Assembly: GCF_018742245.1 (NCBI RefSeq)
Contig: NZ_CP036132.1
Span: forward strand, 2,413,001-2,477,000
Direction: 5' to 3'
From: Bacillus mycoides
GTDB taxonomy: Bacteria > Bacillota > Bacilli > Bacillales > Bacillaceae_G
DNA: 64,000 bases
A model generated the notes under the pieces. The model did not search any database, was not told where the DNA came from, and worked only from the letters and a program-made list of their open reading frames with translations. Of the stretch, positions 43,510-52,983 are shown one piece after another. A program made the position numbers and the translations under genes. Each line of letters opens with the position of its first letter. The stretch's first letter is position 1.

Positions 43510-43536
43510 AAGAGGCATCCGTGAAGGTGCCTCTTA
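43510..43536 (+). terminator. Terminator after the DUF4180 gene
   Basis: AAGAGGCA pairs with TGCCTCTT across a ten-base loop, followed by ATTTG. Confidence 0.75.
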
Positions 43537-43575
43537 TTTGTATTTTTATATAAATATGTTTTTCAAATTTAAATT

Positions 43576-43590
43576 TTGTACCGGTACAGT
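43576..43590. promoter_or_regulatory. Palindromic element upstream of nat, identical to the MocR site at 14391
   Basis: The 15-mer is the exact reverse complement of ACTGTACCGGTACAA at 14391-14405 and includes the palindrome TGTACCGGTACA (43577-43588). It lies about 90 bp before the arylamine N-acetyltransferase start, a position for an operator. Confidence 0.55.
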
Positions 43591-43679
43591 AACTGCAAAT
43601 GTACATTGTTACAATATCCCTTCAAATTTACAATCAGCATATATTATTTTAACTTATAACGTATTAAGGGGTGCTGAAT

Positions 43680-44447
43680 ATGACAAAGTTACAAAATCAA
43701 CTCTTTACAAGATTAAACCTTGAAAAACGTACTGAAATAAAATTTGAAGAATTAAGTACAATGCTTTTTGCATTTGCGCATACAATCCCGTTTGAGAATT
43801 TAGATGTAATAGCAAGTAATGCGAATACAATTTCTATGGAAAACCTACAAGAGAAAATTTTAACTAGATCCCGCGGCGGACTTTGTTATGAATTAAATAC
43901 TCTTTTTTACTATTTTTTAAAAGATAGTGGTTATGATGTACAACTCGCACTAGGTACCGTATATAAAAATGATATAAACGCTTGGGCACTTGAAGATGGG
44001 CATATAACAATTATTTTAAATTACAAAAACGTAAGGTACTTAATTGATGTAGGTATTGCTTCATTAGTACCTCTTGTGCCAGTACCGTTTACTGGCGAGC
44101 TTGTTTCTTCTAAAAACGGTTCGTATCGAGTAAGACAAAAAGATACGAGTAAAGGAAACTATGTTCTAGAAAGAATAGATGTTGATGGAGAATGGAAAGT
44201 TTGTCATGCTTTTTATAAACATATTATTGATGAAACAGTAGTAAACGATGTTCAAAGAAGAGTGATAGAAGATGAGAAATCTATTTTCAATAAAGGACCT
44301 ATTGCAGTCAAATTGACGGATTTCGGTCATATTTCTTTAACAAATACAAGTATAACTGAAATTAATTGTGGTCAAAAAACTAAGCGTGAAATTACAGAAG
44401 ATCAATATAGAGAATTATTATATATTTTATTTGCTATTAAGTTATGA
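43680..44447 (+). CDS. nat: Arylamine N-acetyltransferase
   Basis: A 255-residue enzyme that transfers acetyl from acetyl-CoA to arylamines, hydrazines and similar xenobiotics. The catalytic triad is visible: Cys in RSRGGLCYELNTLFYYFL, His in WALEDGHITIILNY and Asp in VRYLIDVG. The length fits bacterial NATs. ATG 43680 follows AAGGGG; a GTG at 43671 is less likely. Upstream is the palindrome shared with the MocR promoter at 14391. Confidence 0.93.
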   Translation: MTKLQNQLFTRLNLEKRTEIKFEELSTMLFAFAHTIPFENLDVIASNANTISMENLQEKILTRSRGGLCYELNTLFYYFLKDSGYDVQLALGTVYKNDINAWALEDGHITIILNYKNVRYLIDVGIASLVPLVPVPFTGELVSSKNGSYRVRQKDTSKGNYVLERIDVDGEWKVCHAFYKHIIDETVVNDVQRRVIEDEKSIFNKGPIAVKLTDFGHISLTNTSITEINCGQKTKREITEDQYRELLYILFAIKL

Positions 44448-44453
44448 ATAAAC

Positions 44454-44488
44454 AAATAGCCAATTCTTATTCAGGATCGGCTATTTTT
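44454..44488 (+). terminator. Terminator after nat
   Basis: AAATAGCC pairs with GGCTATTT, followed by a T run. It overlaps the end of the convergent 60-residue gene. Confidence 0.8.
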
Positions 44489-44649
44489 ATTATTTTTGGT
44501 TTAAATGGTTTTCGTCTGATATGTTTCGGAAACTGCGGTATAGTTAATGTTTTTAACGTTTCTTCAGCTTCTTCATATGTATGAAAAACTGGCTCTTTTC
44601 CATCATCTCCTTGCAAAACTAGCCCTTCATCTCGGATTACATACGGCAT
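44467..44649 (-). CDS. Small hypothetical protein, 60 residues
   Basis: The protein starts MPYVIRDEGLVLQGDDGKEPV and ends KPKIIKIADPE. A clear AAGGAGTGG precedes the ATG. It has no membrane helix or metal motif. It appears real by its ribosome site and composition; function is unknown. Confidence 0.65.
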   Translation of the reverse strand: MPYVIRDEGLVLQGDDGKEPVFHTYEEAEETLKTLTIPQFPKHIRRKPFKPKIIKIADPE

Positions 44650-44792
44650 AAAACCACTCCTTATAGTAAAAAATTATGGTCTATTAAAACAGAATGATAA
44701 GATTTCAAGTTTAATTTTCTTAATAGATATAATACACTAGAACAGTATAAAGAAGTATATAAAATGAATATTGGATGTAAAGGAAGATTATA

Positions 44793-45446
44793 ATGTCAGT
44801 TATTGATAAATTGAAACTAAATAAGTATACAAATATGGTCGTAATTAACGAACCAAGTGATTATGACATTTTCACAGGTAAAGAAACTTCATTTTCAAAA
44901 GAACATGATGCTGTTTTTATTTTTGTAGAAACGCTTGATGAGATGGTAGAGCATACAAATTTCATTATTAAAAATGAAGAGTTGTTACTTGAGAAAGGTT
45001 ATGTCTTTTTTGCTTATCCGAAAAAAGGTAATGCTCGTTACAGTACTTTTATTCATCGTGATGAAATGTTTCCAGCGTTAAATGTTGGAGAAGATGGATA
45101 TGTAGGAAATAGTGATATTAAATTTGCGCGAATGGTAAGTATGGATGACGTTTTCACTGTTGTAGGTTTAAAACGTGAAAAGAAAAAAGCGAAGAAAACA
45201 CCTGCAGCAAGTCAATGTGTTGCTGATTATGCAGATCGTATTCAAGATGTGGAAGCATTATTGGCTAATCATCCAGCTGAACTTAAGTTTTATCAAAGTT
45301 TAACTCCTGGTTATCAAAAAGATTGGGCACGTAATTTATTTTCTGTGAAACAAGAAAAAACACGCGATAAACGTCTTGAGAAAATGATTGAAATCCTTTC
45401 ACAAGGCTATAAAACAATTGAATTATTCCGTAAGAAGAAAAAATAA
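44793..45446 (+). CDS. YdeI/OmpD-associated-type protein
   Basis: A 217-residue cytoplasmic protein. The C-terminal part YQSLTPGYQKDWARNLFSVKQEKTRDKRLEKMIEILSQGYKTIELFR matches the YdeI/bacteriocin-protection-type helical domain (RxxRxxK pattern). The N-terminal half has a mixed alpha/beta segment with EHDAVFIFVETLDEMVE. In other bacteria related proteins protect against toxic peptides, but the role is not demonstrated. GGAAGATT precedes the ATG. Confidence 0.72.
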   Translation: MSVIDKLKLNKYTNMVVINEPSDYDIFTGKETSFSKEHDAVFIFVETLDEMVEHTNFIIKNEELLLEKGYVFFAYPKKGNARYSTFIHRDEMFPALNVGEDGYVGNSDIKFARMVSMDDVFTVVGLKREKKKAKKTPAASQCVADYADRIQDVEALLANHPAELKFYQSLTPGYQKDWARNLFSVKQEKTRDKRLEKMIEILSQGYKTIELFRKKKK

Positions 45447-45572
45447 TGATTAGGAACGTCACAATGATGCAACAATTAATTACGTTGAGCACATTGAAAA
45501 AAGGATTCCTTTCAGTATACTAAAGTATGTTCTTATATTTAAATAATTAGCAAAAGAGAAAAGGTGTTTGAA

Positions 45573-46688
45573 ATGAAATCGTATATTGTAGTTGGAGCTG
45601 GAATTTTAGGAGCATCTACTGCTTATCATCTTGCTAAGGCTGGTGCGAAGGTTACTATCGTTGATCGCCAACAATTAGGTCAAGCAACTGACGCAGCAGC
45701 AGGTATTGTCTGTCCGTGGCTGTCGCAACGTCGTAATAAAGCATGGTATAAAATTGTTAAAGGCGGTGCACGTTACTATTCTTCGTTAATTCAGCAATTA
45801 GAAGAAGACGGTGAAACGGATACAGGTTACAACCGTGTAGGTGCAATTAGTTTACATACTGATGAGAAAAAACTAGATCAAATGGAAGAGAGAGCGTATA
45901 AACGCCGTGAAGATGCACCGGAGATTGGTGAAATCACTCGCTTATCAGCTGAAGAAACGAAAAAATTATTCCCAGCATTATCGGAAGAATATAGTTCTGT
46001 TCATATTAGTGGCGCTGCACGAGTAAATGGAAGATTATTACGCAAAGCATTAATAAGCGCTGCGAAAAAACATGGTGCAACTTTCATAAAAGGTGATGCA
46101 GTATTAGTCCGTGAAGGGAATCATATTACGGGAGTTAAAGTAAATGACGAAACAATTGTAGCGGAAAAGGTAATGGTAACTGCAGGCGCATGGGCGAACG
46201 AAATCTTGAACCCATTAGGAATTAATTTCTTAGTTACGTTCCAAAAAGGACAAATTGTTCATTTACAAATGGAAAATACAGCAACAGAAAATATGCCAGT
46301 TGTTATGCCGCCGAACGATCAATATATTTTGACATTTGACAATGGCCATGTCGTAATTGGTGCAACACATGAAAACGATACTGGATTTGACCACCGTGTA
46401 ACTGCAGGTGGTTTACATGAAGTATTCCATAAAGCATTAACAGTTGCGCCTGGCTTGGAAGATGGCACAATGATTGAAACAAGAGTTGGCTTTAGACCGT
46501 TTACACCAGGGTTCTTACCTGTTATTGGACCACTCCCTAATTTTGAAGGTATTCTCGTTGCAAACGGATTAGGTGCTTCGGGTTTAACTGCGGGACCATA
46601 CTTAGGATCAGAACTTGCGAAACTTGCGTTAGGGCAACCGATTGAATTAGATTTAAATGATTATGATGTTGCTGGGGCAATGGAATAG
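45573..46688 (+). CDS. FAD-dependent oxidoreductase of the DAO family
   Basis: A 371-residue amino-acid-oxidase-type flavoprotein (DAO/GlyOx/SoxB group). The FAD loop is YIVVGAGILGASTAYHLAKAGAKVTIVDR (residues 4-32). GRLLRKALISAAKKHG, FRPFTPGFLPVIGPLP and NGLGASGLTAGPYLGSELAKL match the family's second nucleotide and C-terminal motifs. The start at 45573 follows AAAGGTG; a GTG at 45564 is possible. Substrate probably an amino acid or amine; not determinable. Confidence 0.9.
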   Translation: MKSYIVVGAGILGASTAYHLAKAGAKVTIVDRQQLGQATDAAAGIVCPWLSQRRNKAWYKIVKGGARYYSSLIQQLEEDGETDTGYNRVGAISLHTDEKKLDQMEERAYKRREDAPEIGEITRLSAEETKKLFPALSEEYSSVHISGAARVNGRLLRKALISAAKKHGATFIKGDAVLVREGNHITGVKVNDETIVAEKVMVTAGAWANEILNPLGINFLVTFQKGQIVHLQMENTATENMPVVMPPNDQYILTFDNGHVVIGATHENDTGFDHRVTAGGLHEVFHKALTVAPGLEDGTMIETRVGFRPFTPGFLPVIGPLPNFEGILVANGLGASGLTAGPYLGSELAKLALGQPIELDLNDYDVAGAME

Positions 46689-46696
46689 TAATCAAC

Positions 46697-46730
46697 AAAA
46701 AAGATTAGGAGTGATTTCCTAATCTTTTTG
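46697..46730 (+). terminator. Terminator after the FAD oxidoreductase gene
   Basis: AAAAAAGATTAGGA pairs with TCCTAATCTTTTT over a loop of about five bases, 9 bp after the stop codon. Confidence 0.9.
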
Positions 46731-47142
46731 TTATGTTATTTGGGCGTAACTAAGTATTTAGGGAGGTAGGAGTTCTTTTAAACAAGGGGTACCACCACAT
46801 CGTTATCAAGCTAAGAAAATAGATAACCCACAAAACGAAAAATTTTTGCCTTTTATAGCAACGAAGTGCATTTTTATCATTTGAGGTATTAGAGAAGAAA
46901 GGTTGATTCGTTCAATATAGAGGCGAATATCAAACATATCCGAAATATAAACAATAGCCTCAAAAACTGGAGGCTATTCAATTTCACAATCTATTATGAT
47001 TAATTACAATAAATAGGTAAGCTCTTTAAAGTCTGTCCCATCGCTGCATTCGTAAAATGATGAATAACATCAAAACCCTCAACTTGATGGATGTTAGCGA
47101 ACCGTTCCACAAATGAAATTAAAGCGATAGACGGGATCCCAA
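46731..47142. other. Intergenic region with remnants
   Basis: Minus-strand 47003-47145 reads TLIGIPSIALISFVERFANI HQVEGFDVIHHFTNAAMGQT LKSLPIYCN to a stop, directly after pssA, with no start codon: a gene-tail remnant of unknown identity. A hairpin AATAGCCTC/GGAGGCTATT (46953-46979) precedes it. The left part (46740-46950) has scattered stops in all frames. Confidence 0.4.
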
Positions 47143-47634
47143 TTAAAGTTTTTTAAACCTAATTGGACTTACCATTAAGAGAGCGAGGATTAATGTAATC
47201 CATGCATTGCTATATGAAAACAATCCCATACCGGCCAATGGTAATCCAGCAGCTGGAATAGGTAATCCCTTAAAATATCCAATGGTTGGTTTTACACTAA
47301 ATTTAGCTAATCTTAAAGCACCCATCGTTGGGAAAAGGATAAATGCCAAAGAAGTTAAAATAGATGGTGTTGCTATCGAATGAAATAGAAGTGCAGGCGC
47401 AACTCCGAAGCTAACAATATCAGCTAAGGAATCCAATTGTACACCAAACTCACTGTTCACTTTTAATTTTCTCGCAATTCTTCCATCAAGGAGATCTAAA
47501 ACAGCTGAAAAGAAAATGAAAATGGAGGCTACTTCCAAATAGTCACTCATATTCATGGTAATTGAAAAAACACCGCACAATAAATTTCCAATCGTAAATA
47601 AATTGGGTACAGCTTTTACTATCTGATTGAACAA
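47143..47634 (-). CDS. pssA: CDP-alcohol phosphatidyltransferase, PssA-like
   Basis: A 163-residue membrane enzyme. The CDP-alcohol motif is complete: DLLDGRIARKLKVNSEFGVQLDSLAD (D-x2-DG-x2-AR-x8-G-x3-D-x3-D). Several hydrophobic helices flank it. Length and context match phosphatidylserine synthase of Bacillus (about 170-180), which makes phosphatidylserine from CDP-diacylglycerol and serine. The psd gene that often follows is not present here. Start: TTG 47634, seven bases after a GGGGGG run; an upstream TTG at 47658 has no site. Confidence 0.9.
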   Translation of the reverse strand: MFNQIVKAVPNLFTIGNLLCGVFSITMNMSDYLEVASIFIFFSAVLDLLDGRIARKLKVNSEFGVQLDSLADIVSFGVAPALLFHSIATPSILTSLAFILFPTMGALRLAKFSVKPTIGYFKGLPIPAAGLPLAGMGLFSYSNAWITLILALLMVSPIRFKKL

Positions 47635-47970
47635 GGTTGTCCCCCCTAAGTTGATCAAACTTCACATTTATGTAGCATTTTCTATATATTCTTCCGTTAT
47701 TCTTGAAAATATATGACCACTGTATGCTAAGTAAATTTCGACAAGAGGAAAGCCGATTTCCTGTACGTTATGTTGGTTTATAAACATGTTTAATCAAAGG
47801 TAAGTCTATTACTGCTGATTTACCTAATATAAAAAGCCCGTTTTTGAAAAAAAGAGTTATCAAAATAGGCTCTAAACATATTTTATAGAATCACTTTTTA
47901 TAAAATATGTTTGATTATTTTCGGTACGCATTGTTGAACATTAGCACCCGATAGTTGAAGTGCCGAGTAG

Positions 47971-48178
47971 TCAAGCATTTTCCTCCGGTTGGTGGATAAG
48001 ACCAACCACTCCTGTTTTAAATGTATTGATTTTTATAAGTTTAAGATTGATCTTGTCCGTAATTTCTTTAAATAAAGGTAGTCCATTGCCTAAGACTACA
48101 GGAAACATATTAATCCGATATTCATCAATCAAGTCAAATAGTTTACGAAATTTTGGTTTTCCGCCAGAAAAGATTAGT
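47971..48178 (-). pseudogene. Dihydrofolate-reductase-family (RibD C-terminal-like) tail
   Basis: The minus strand reads LIFSGGKPKFRKLFDLIDEY RINMFPVVLGNGLPLFKEI... KINTFKTGVVGLIHQPEENA to a TGA at 47973-47971. The 5' part of the gene is missing. The pattern matches the C-terminal half of DHFR-family (YyaP/RibD-C) proteins. It adjoins an IS6 transposase remnant at 48183, which may have truncated it. Confidence 0.65.
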
Positions 48179-48182
48179 TAGA

Positions 48183-48281
48183 TATCTTAATTATATAGTG
48201 GAACAAGATCGTCGTTTTATCAAGAAATATGTGCGTTCTATTTTGGGATTTAAGTCCTATAAAACAACATCTATACCCTAA
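48183..48281 (+). mobile_element. IS6-family transposase C-terminal remnant
   Basis: The + strand reads YLNYIVEQDRRFIKKYVRSI LGFKSYKTTSIP to TAA at 48279. The pattern (LNxxVEQDHRxIKxR...LGFKSF) is diagnostic of the C-terminal part of IS6/IS240/IS26-type DDE transposases. No start, catalytic core or clear right terminal repeat is present. It abuts the truncated DHFR-family gene. Confidence 0.75.
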
Positions 48282-48437
48282 AAGTTGCATTATATCTTCA
48301 TATAGTCATAAAATTAATCTGTGGTCGAAAATGCGTAAAGAGCTGCTAGAATGAATTACTGAGAATACGAAGAATAAAGGAGAGAAACGGAGTAAAAACT
48401 AAAAAAATTAGATAAGGAAAATGGAGAGATGAATTAA

Positions 48438-50684
48438 ATGTTAAAGATCATTAAACATTTAAAACCATTTGTTACTTCCATCATTGCAGTTGTATGTCTT
48501 TTAACTGTGCAGGCAGTATGCGATCTATCACTGCCAGACTATATGTCTAACATTGTCAATGTAGGGATTCAACAAAAAGGTGTAGAAAATGCAGTACCTG
48601 AGGTTATTCGTAAAAGTGAAATGGATAAACTTACGCTCTTTATGAATGAAAATGAGAAGAAAAAAGTAGCTGACAACTATGCGCTTTTAGATAAGAACAA
48701 CCTCTCTCAAAGTGAACTAAAAAATGACTTAAAAGATTATCCACAGCTTGATAAAGAGCCGCTTTATAAGCTACATACAGAAGATAAAAATATAATTAAC
48801 GAACTTAACAATATCTTTGGGAAACCAATGTTAATTACACAAGGAATTGAAAAAGGAGGCGCATCTGCTTTCCCTCCTGCTGCGACGGGTGACAACAAAA
48901 CACCAGCGAAGCTTCCGCCAAATACAGATCCTTTTGCAATCATTGCGAAACTTCCTCAAGATCAAATCAATGCAATGAAAGAAAAGGCAGATGAAAAGTT
49001 TAAGAATATGCCAGGCAGCATGGTAACACAATCAGCCGTTTCATTCATTGGGAATGAGTATAAAAAGATCGGTATCAATATAGATAAGCTTCAATCTAAT
49101 TTCATTCTTACTTCCGGCGGGAAAATGCTGCTTTTATCCTTAGTAAGTATGGCAGCTACCGTTATCGTGAGTTTACTTGCTGCAAAAGTAGCTGCTGGAC
49201 TCGGCAGAGACCTTAGAAAGAAAGTATTCCGGAAAGTTACAAACTTCTCGAATGCGGAGTTTGATAAGTTTTCCACTGCATCTCTAATCACAAGAAGTAC
49301 AAATGATATCCAACAAGTTCAAACACTTATGGTTATGATGCTTCGCATTGTATTCTATGCACCAATTTTAGGTATCGGCGGCATTATTAAAGTACTTACT
49401 ACAGACCTTTCAATGGGATGGATTATCGCAGTTGCGGTAATCGCGATTTTAAGTCTAGTCATTGGTTTATTTAGCATCGCGATTCCTAGGTTTAAGCGTA
49501 TCCAAAAGTTAGTAGATAAAATTAACTTAATCACTCGTGAATCTTTAACAGGTATGCTCGTTATTCGTGCTTTTAATAATCAAAAACATGAAGAAAAGAA
49601 ATTTGAAAAAGGAAATCAAGATTTAACAAACACAAATTTATTTGTAAGCCGTTTAATGTCATTTATGATGCCAATGATGATGTTTATTATGAATGCCGTT
49701 ACTGTACTTATTATTTGGGTTGGATCACACCAAGTGGATATGGGACATATGCAAGTTGGTGATTTAATGGCATTTATGCAATATACAATGCAAATCATCA
49801 TGGCCTTCTTAATGATTTCAATGGTATCTATTATGGTTCCACGTGCTTCAGTTTCCGCACAACGTATCGCAGAAGTTTTAGATACTGACATTACCATTAG
49901 TGATGTAAAAGAGCCGAAAACATTTGCTTCAGACAAGAAAGGTTACGTTGAATTTAAAAATGTTGGCTTTAGATACCCAGGTGCAGAAGAAGATGTGCTT
50001 TCCAATATCACCTTTACTGCAAAACCTGGTGAAACGACAGCTTTCATCGGAAGTACAGGTAGTGGTAAATCAACATTAATCAACTTAATTCCACGATTTT
50101 ACGATGTCACAAGCGGCCAAATATTAATAGATGGCACGGATATTAGAGAAGTATCTCAGAAGGAATTAAGAGAGAAAATTGGTTATGTACCGCAAAAAGG
50201 AGTTCTATTCTCAGGTACAATCGAGAGTAATTTGAAATACGGTAAGAAAGAAGCAACTGAAGAAGAACTCGCAAAAGCGGCAGAAATCGCGCAAGCTATG
50301 GAGTTTATTAACGAAAAACCTGAAAGCTTCCGTACAGAAATATCACAAGGTGGTACGAACGTTTCCGGTGGTCAAAAACAAAGACTTTCTATTGCACGTG
50401 CTCTTACGAAAAAATCGGAAATCTTCATATTCGATGATAGTTTCTCAGCTCTTGACTTTAAGACAGACGCAGCATTGCGCAGAGCTTTAAACAATGAGAT
50501 TACAGGAAGTACTGTTTTACTTATTGCCCAAAGAATCAGCACAATCATGAATGCCGATAAGATCATTGTACTTGACGAAGGAAAAATAGTTGGAACTGGT
50601 ACTCATGAAGAGCTTATGGAAAACTGTGAAGTTTATAAGCAAATTGCTTTATCACAACTTTCAAGAGAGGAGTTGTCATCATGA
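48438..50684 (+). CDS. ABC exporter half-transporter A, with long extracytoplasmic insert
   Basis: A 748-residue half-exporter. The first membrane helix (about residues 9-30) is followed by an unusually long external insert (about residues 38-225, with Pro/Asn/Lys-rich stretches such as PAKLPPNTDPF) before helix 2 (about 230-250). The nucleotide domain has Walker A IGSTGSGKSTLIN, Q-loop YVPQKGVLFSGTI, signature VSGGQKQRLSIARAL and Walker B FIFDDSFSALDF. The residue after Walker-B Asp is Asp rather than catalytic Glu, so this site is degenerate, as in heterodimeric exporters. The start of the next gene overlaps it by 4 bp (ATGA). Homologues of the YfiB/YfiC type export drugs or peptides; the cargo is unknown. 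Confidence 0.93.
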   Translation: MLKIIKHLKPFVTSIIAVVCLLTVQAVCDLSLPDYMSNIVNVGIQQKGVENAVPEVIRKSEMDKLTLFMNENEKKKVADNYALLDKNNLSQSELKNDLKDYPQLDKEPLYKLHTEDKNIINELNNIFGKPMLITQGIEKGGASAFPPAATGDNKTPAKLPPNTDPFAIIAKLPQDQINAMKEKADEKFKNMPGSMVTQSAVSFIGNEYKKIGINIDKLQSNFILTSGGKMLLLSLVSMAATVIVSLLAAKVAAGLGRDLRKKVFRKVTNFSNAEFDKFSTASLITRSTNDIQQVQTLMVMMLRIVFYAPILGIGGIIKVLTTDLSMGWIIAVAVIAILSLVIGLFSIAIPRFKRIQKLVDKINLITRESLTGMLVIRAFNNQKHEEKKFEKGNQDLTNTNLFVSRLMSFMMPMMMFIMNAVTVLIIWVGSHQVDMGHMQVGDLMAFMQYTMQIIMAFLMISMVSIMVPRASVSAQRIAEVLDTDITISDVKEPKTFASDKKGYVEFKNVGFRYPGAEEDVLSNITFTAKPGETTAFIGSTGSGKSTLINLIPRFYDVTSGQILIDGTDIREVSQKELREKIGYVPQKGVLFSGTIESNLKYGKKEATEEELAKAAEIAQAMEFINEKPESFRTEISQGGTNVSGGQKQRLSIARALTKKSEIFIFDDSFSALDFKTDAALRRALNNEITGSTVLLIAQRISTIMNADKIIVLDEGKIVGTGTHEELMENCEVYKQIALSQLSREELSS

Positions 50685-52555
50685 GTGATAAAAAAATAGA
50701 AAATAGAAAACAAGGCGGTCCTGGTCCTGGCGGTGGCGGTCCTATGGGTGGCGGCATGAGAAAGATTGAGAAGGCAAAAAACTTCAAAGGAACGATGAAT
50801 AAACTCCTTCAATACTTGAAGCCCTATAAATTATCAATCTTAGTCGTTATCCTTTTCGCAATCGGTAGTGCAGCCTTTACAATCGTTGGTCCAAAAATTT
50901 TAGGAAATGCGACAACAAAACTTTTCGAAGGACTCGTAAGCAAAGTATCAGGAGCACCCGGTGCGGCCATTGACTTTACCTATATCGGAAACATTGTTAT
51001 TTTACTTCTTGGATTATATATACTGAGCACTGTGTTTGGTATTATCCAGGGGTACATTATTTCTGGAGTAGCTCAAAAAGTATCTTATAACTTCAGAAAA
51101 GAAATCGACGAAAAAATTAATCGTATGCCGCTGAATTACTTTGATAAAACAACGCACGGCGAAGTATTATCGAGAATTACAAATGACATAGATACGGTGA
51201 GCCAAACGTTAAACCAAAGTATGTCGCAAATCATCACATCCGTTATTACAATCATCGGTGTACTTATCATGATGTTATCAATCAGCTGGCAAATGACATT
51301 AGTGGCGCTTTTAATATTGCCAGTATCGATGATTCTCATCATGGCAGTCGTAAAACGATCACAAAAATACTTCAAATCCCAGCAAGAATATTTAGGACAC
51401 GTAAACGGTCAGGTCGAAGAAATTTATAGTGGTCACAATATCGTAAAAGCCTTTAACAAAGAAGAAGAAGAAGTAAAAAAATTCGAAAAGGTAAATGATA
51501 CCCTTTATCACTCCGCATGGAAATCTCAATTTTTATCTGGAATGATGATGCCGATTATGACATTTATCGGTAATATCGGTTACGTCGCTGTATCTATTTT
51601 AGGCGGATGGCTTGCGGTAAAGAGAACCATCGCAGTTGGAGACATTTTAGCCTTTGTGCAATATGTTAGAAGCTTTACGCAACCAATCGCTCAAGTAGCG
51701 CAAATCGCGAACGTACTTCAATCCACTGCAGCTGCTGCAGAAAGAGTCTTCGAATTTTTAGAAGAAGAAGAGGAAGTGCCAGAAGCAGAAAATCCAGTGA
51801 AGCTGCAAAAAGTTCAAGGAGAAGTTACCTTCCAAGATGTTCAATTTGGATACAATCCAGATAAGATCATCATTAATAATTTCTCATCTAACATTAAACC
51901 TGGACAAAAAGTAGCAATCGTCGGACCAACCGGAGCTGGTAAAACAACGATTGTAAAACTGTTAATGCGTTTCTATGACATAAATAGCGGTGCAATATGT
52001 ATCGACGGTCACGATATAAAAGACTTCACGCGAGAAGACCTACGCAACATGTTTGGTATGGTACTGCAAGACACTTGGCTATTTAACGGCTCCATCATGG
52101 AAAATATACGTTACGGTAGACTCGATGCTACAGACGAAGAAGTAATTGAAGCAGCGAAAGCAGCTCACGTTCACAGCTTCGTAAAAACATTACCAAATAA
52201 ATATCAAATGGAACTAAACGAAGAAGCAAGCAACGTATCCCAAGGACAAAAGCAACTACTAACAATTGCACGCGCCCTTCTAGCGGATCCGAAAATATTA
52301 ATACTCGATGAAGCAACAAGCTCCATTGATACTCGTACAGAAGTACTGATTCAAAAAGCGATGGAAAACCTTATGGAAGGTAGAACAAGCTTCATTATCG
52401 CTCATAGATTATCAACAATACGTGATGCAGATTTAATCCTTGTCATGAAAGACGGGGATATTGTAGAACAAGGTAATCATGAAGAGTTATTAAAAGCTGA
52501 TGGTTTCTATGCTTCGCTTTATAATAGTCAGTTTGAAGGTGCGGATGCTTCTTGA
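50681..52555 (+). CDS. ABC exporter half-transporter B
   Basis: A 624-residue half-exporter. The N-terminal 30 residues include a Gly/Pro-rich segment (GGPGPGGGGPMGGGM), then six helices and a nucleotide domain. Walker A is VGPTGAGKTTIVKL, signature NVSQGQKQLLTIARAL (Gln in place of the usual Gly: SQGQ) and Walker B ILILDEATSSID, with the catalytic Glu. This protein thus supplies the normal Walker-B site with a slightly altered signature, complementary to half-transporter A. It overlaps the upstream gene by 4 bp, so the two are translated together as a heterodimer. Confidence 0.94.
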   Translation: MSDKKIENRKQGGPGPGGGGPMGGGMRKIEKAKNFKGTMNKLLQYLKPYKLSILVVILFAIGSAAFTIVGPKILGNATTKLFEGLVSKVSGAPGAAIDFTYIGNIVILLLGLYILSTVFGIIQGYIISGVAQKVSYNFRKEIDEKINRMPLNYFDKTTHGEVLSRITNDIDTVSQTLNQSMSQIITSVITIIGVLIMMLSISWQMTLVALLILPVSMILIMAVVKRSQKYFKSQQEYLGHVNGQVEEIYSGHNIVKAFNKEEEEVKKFEKVNDTLYHSAWKSQFLSGMMMPIMTFIGNIGYVAVSILGGWLAVKRTIAVGDILAFVQYVRSFTQPIAQVAQIANVLQSTAAAAERVFEFLEEEEEVPEAENPVKLQKVQGEVTFQDVQFGYNPDKIIINNFSSNIKPGQKVAIVGPTGAGKTTIVKLLMRFYDINSGAICIDGHDIKDFTREDLRNMFGMVLQDTWLFNGSIMENIRYGRLDATDEEVIEAAKAAHVHSFVKTLPNKYQMELNEEASNVSQGQKQLLTIARALLADPKILILDEATSSIDTRTEVLIQKAMENLMEGRTSFIIAHRLSTIRDADLILVMKDGDIVEQGNHEELLKADGFYASLYNSQFEGADAS

Positions 52556-52587
52556 GTTAGGTGTCCCGAAAGTCCATTTATATGACT

Positions 52588-52628
52588 AAAACCCACGGTG
52601 AAAATTCATTTTCTTCGTGGGTTTTTAT
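52588..52628 (+). terminator. Terminator after the ABC exporter operon
   Basis: AAAACCCACG pairs with CGTGGGTTTT across about 18 bases, followed by T residues, 30 bp after the stop. Confidence 0.85.
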
Positions 52629-52637
52629 CATTTTTAA

Positions 52638-52983
52638 GGTTCTGTTACAAAGTTTTTAAAAGTAAGCTAGACTTTTGCAAAACAGAGTGAGGAGCATGAT
52701 AAATGGGATGTTTTAAAGGGAAACAATTTAAAAAGAACATTATTTTAGTAGCCGTCGGCTATTGCTGTCATTTTCCCTTAAGTTATCGAGATGTATCTGA
52801 GATTCTGAAAGAGCGTGTGATTTCGGTTCATCCTACGACGATCATGCGTTAGGCTCATGAATATGGAGACTTTATTTATCAAATCTGGAAAAAGAAAACC
52901 AAAACCTCCCAATCATTATGGCATTTAGATGAAACCTATATTAAATTCAAGGGAGAATGGTGTTATTTATATTTACTGTTTTA
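52638..52983 (+). mobile_element. IS6-family transposase N-terminal remnant with left inverted repeat
   Basis: GGTTCTGTTACAAAGTTT (52638-52655) matches the terminal inverted repeat of IS26/IS240-type elements. ATG 52703 opens MGCFKGKQFKKNIILVAVGY and continues LSYRDVSEILKERVISVHPTTIMR, then TAG (52848-52850, probably former Trp), then AHEYGDFIYQIWKKKTKTSQ, LWHLDETYIKFKGEW (catalytic Asp region). It ends by stop after GEWCYLYLLF. The C-terminal half is missing, replaced by an MFS-transporter tail. Confidence 0.82.
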
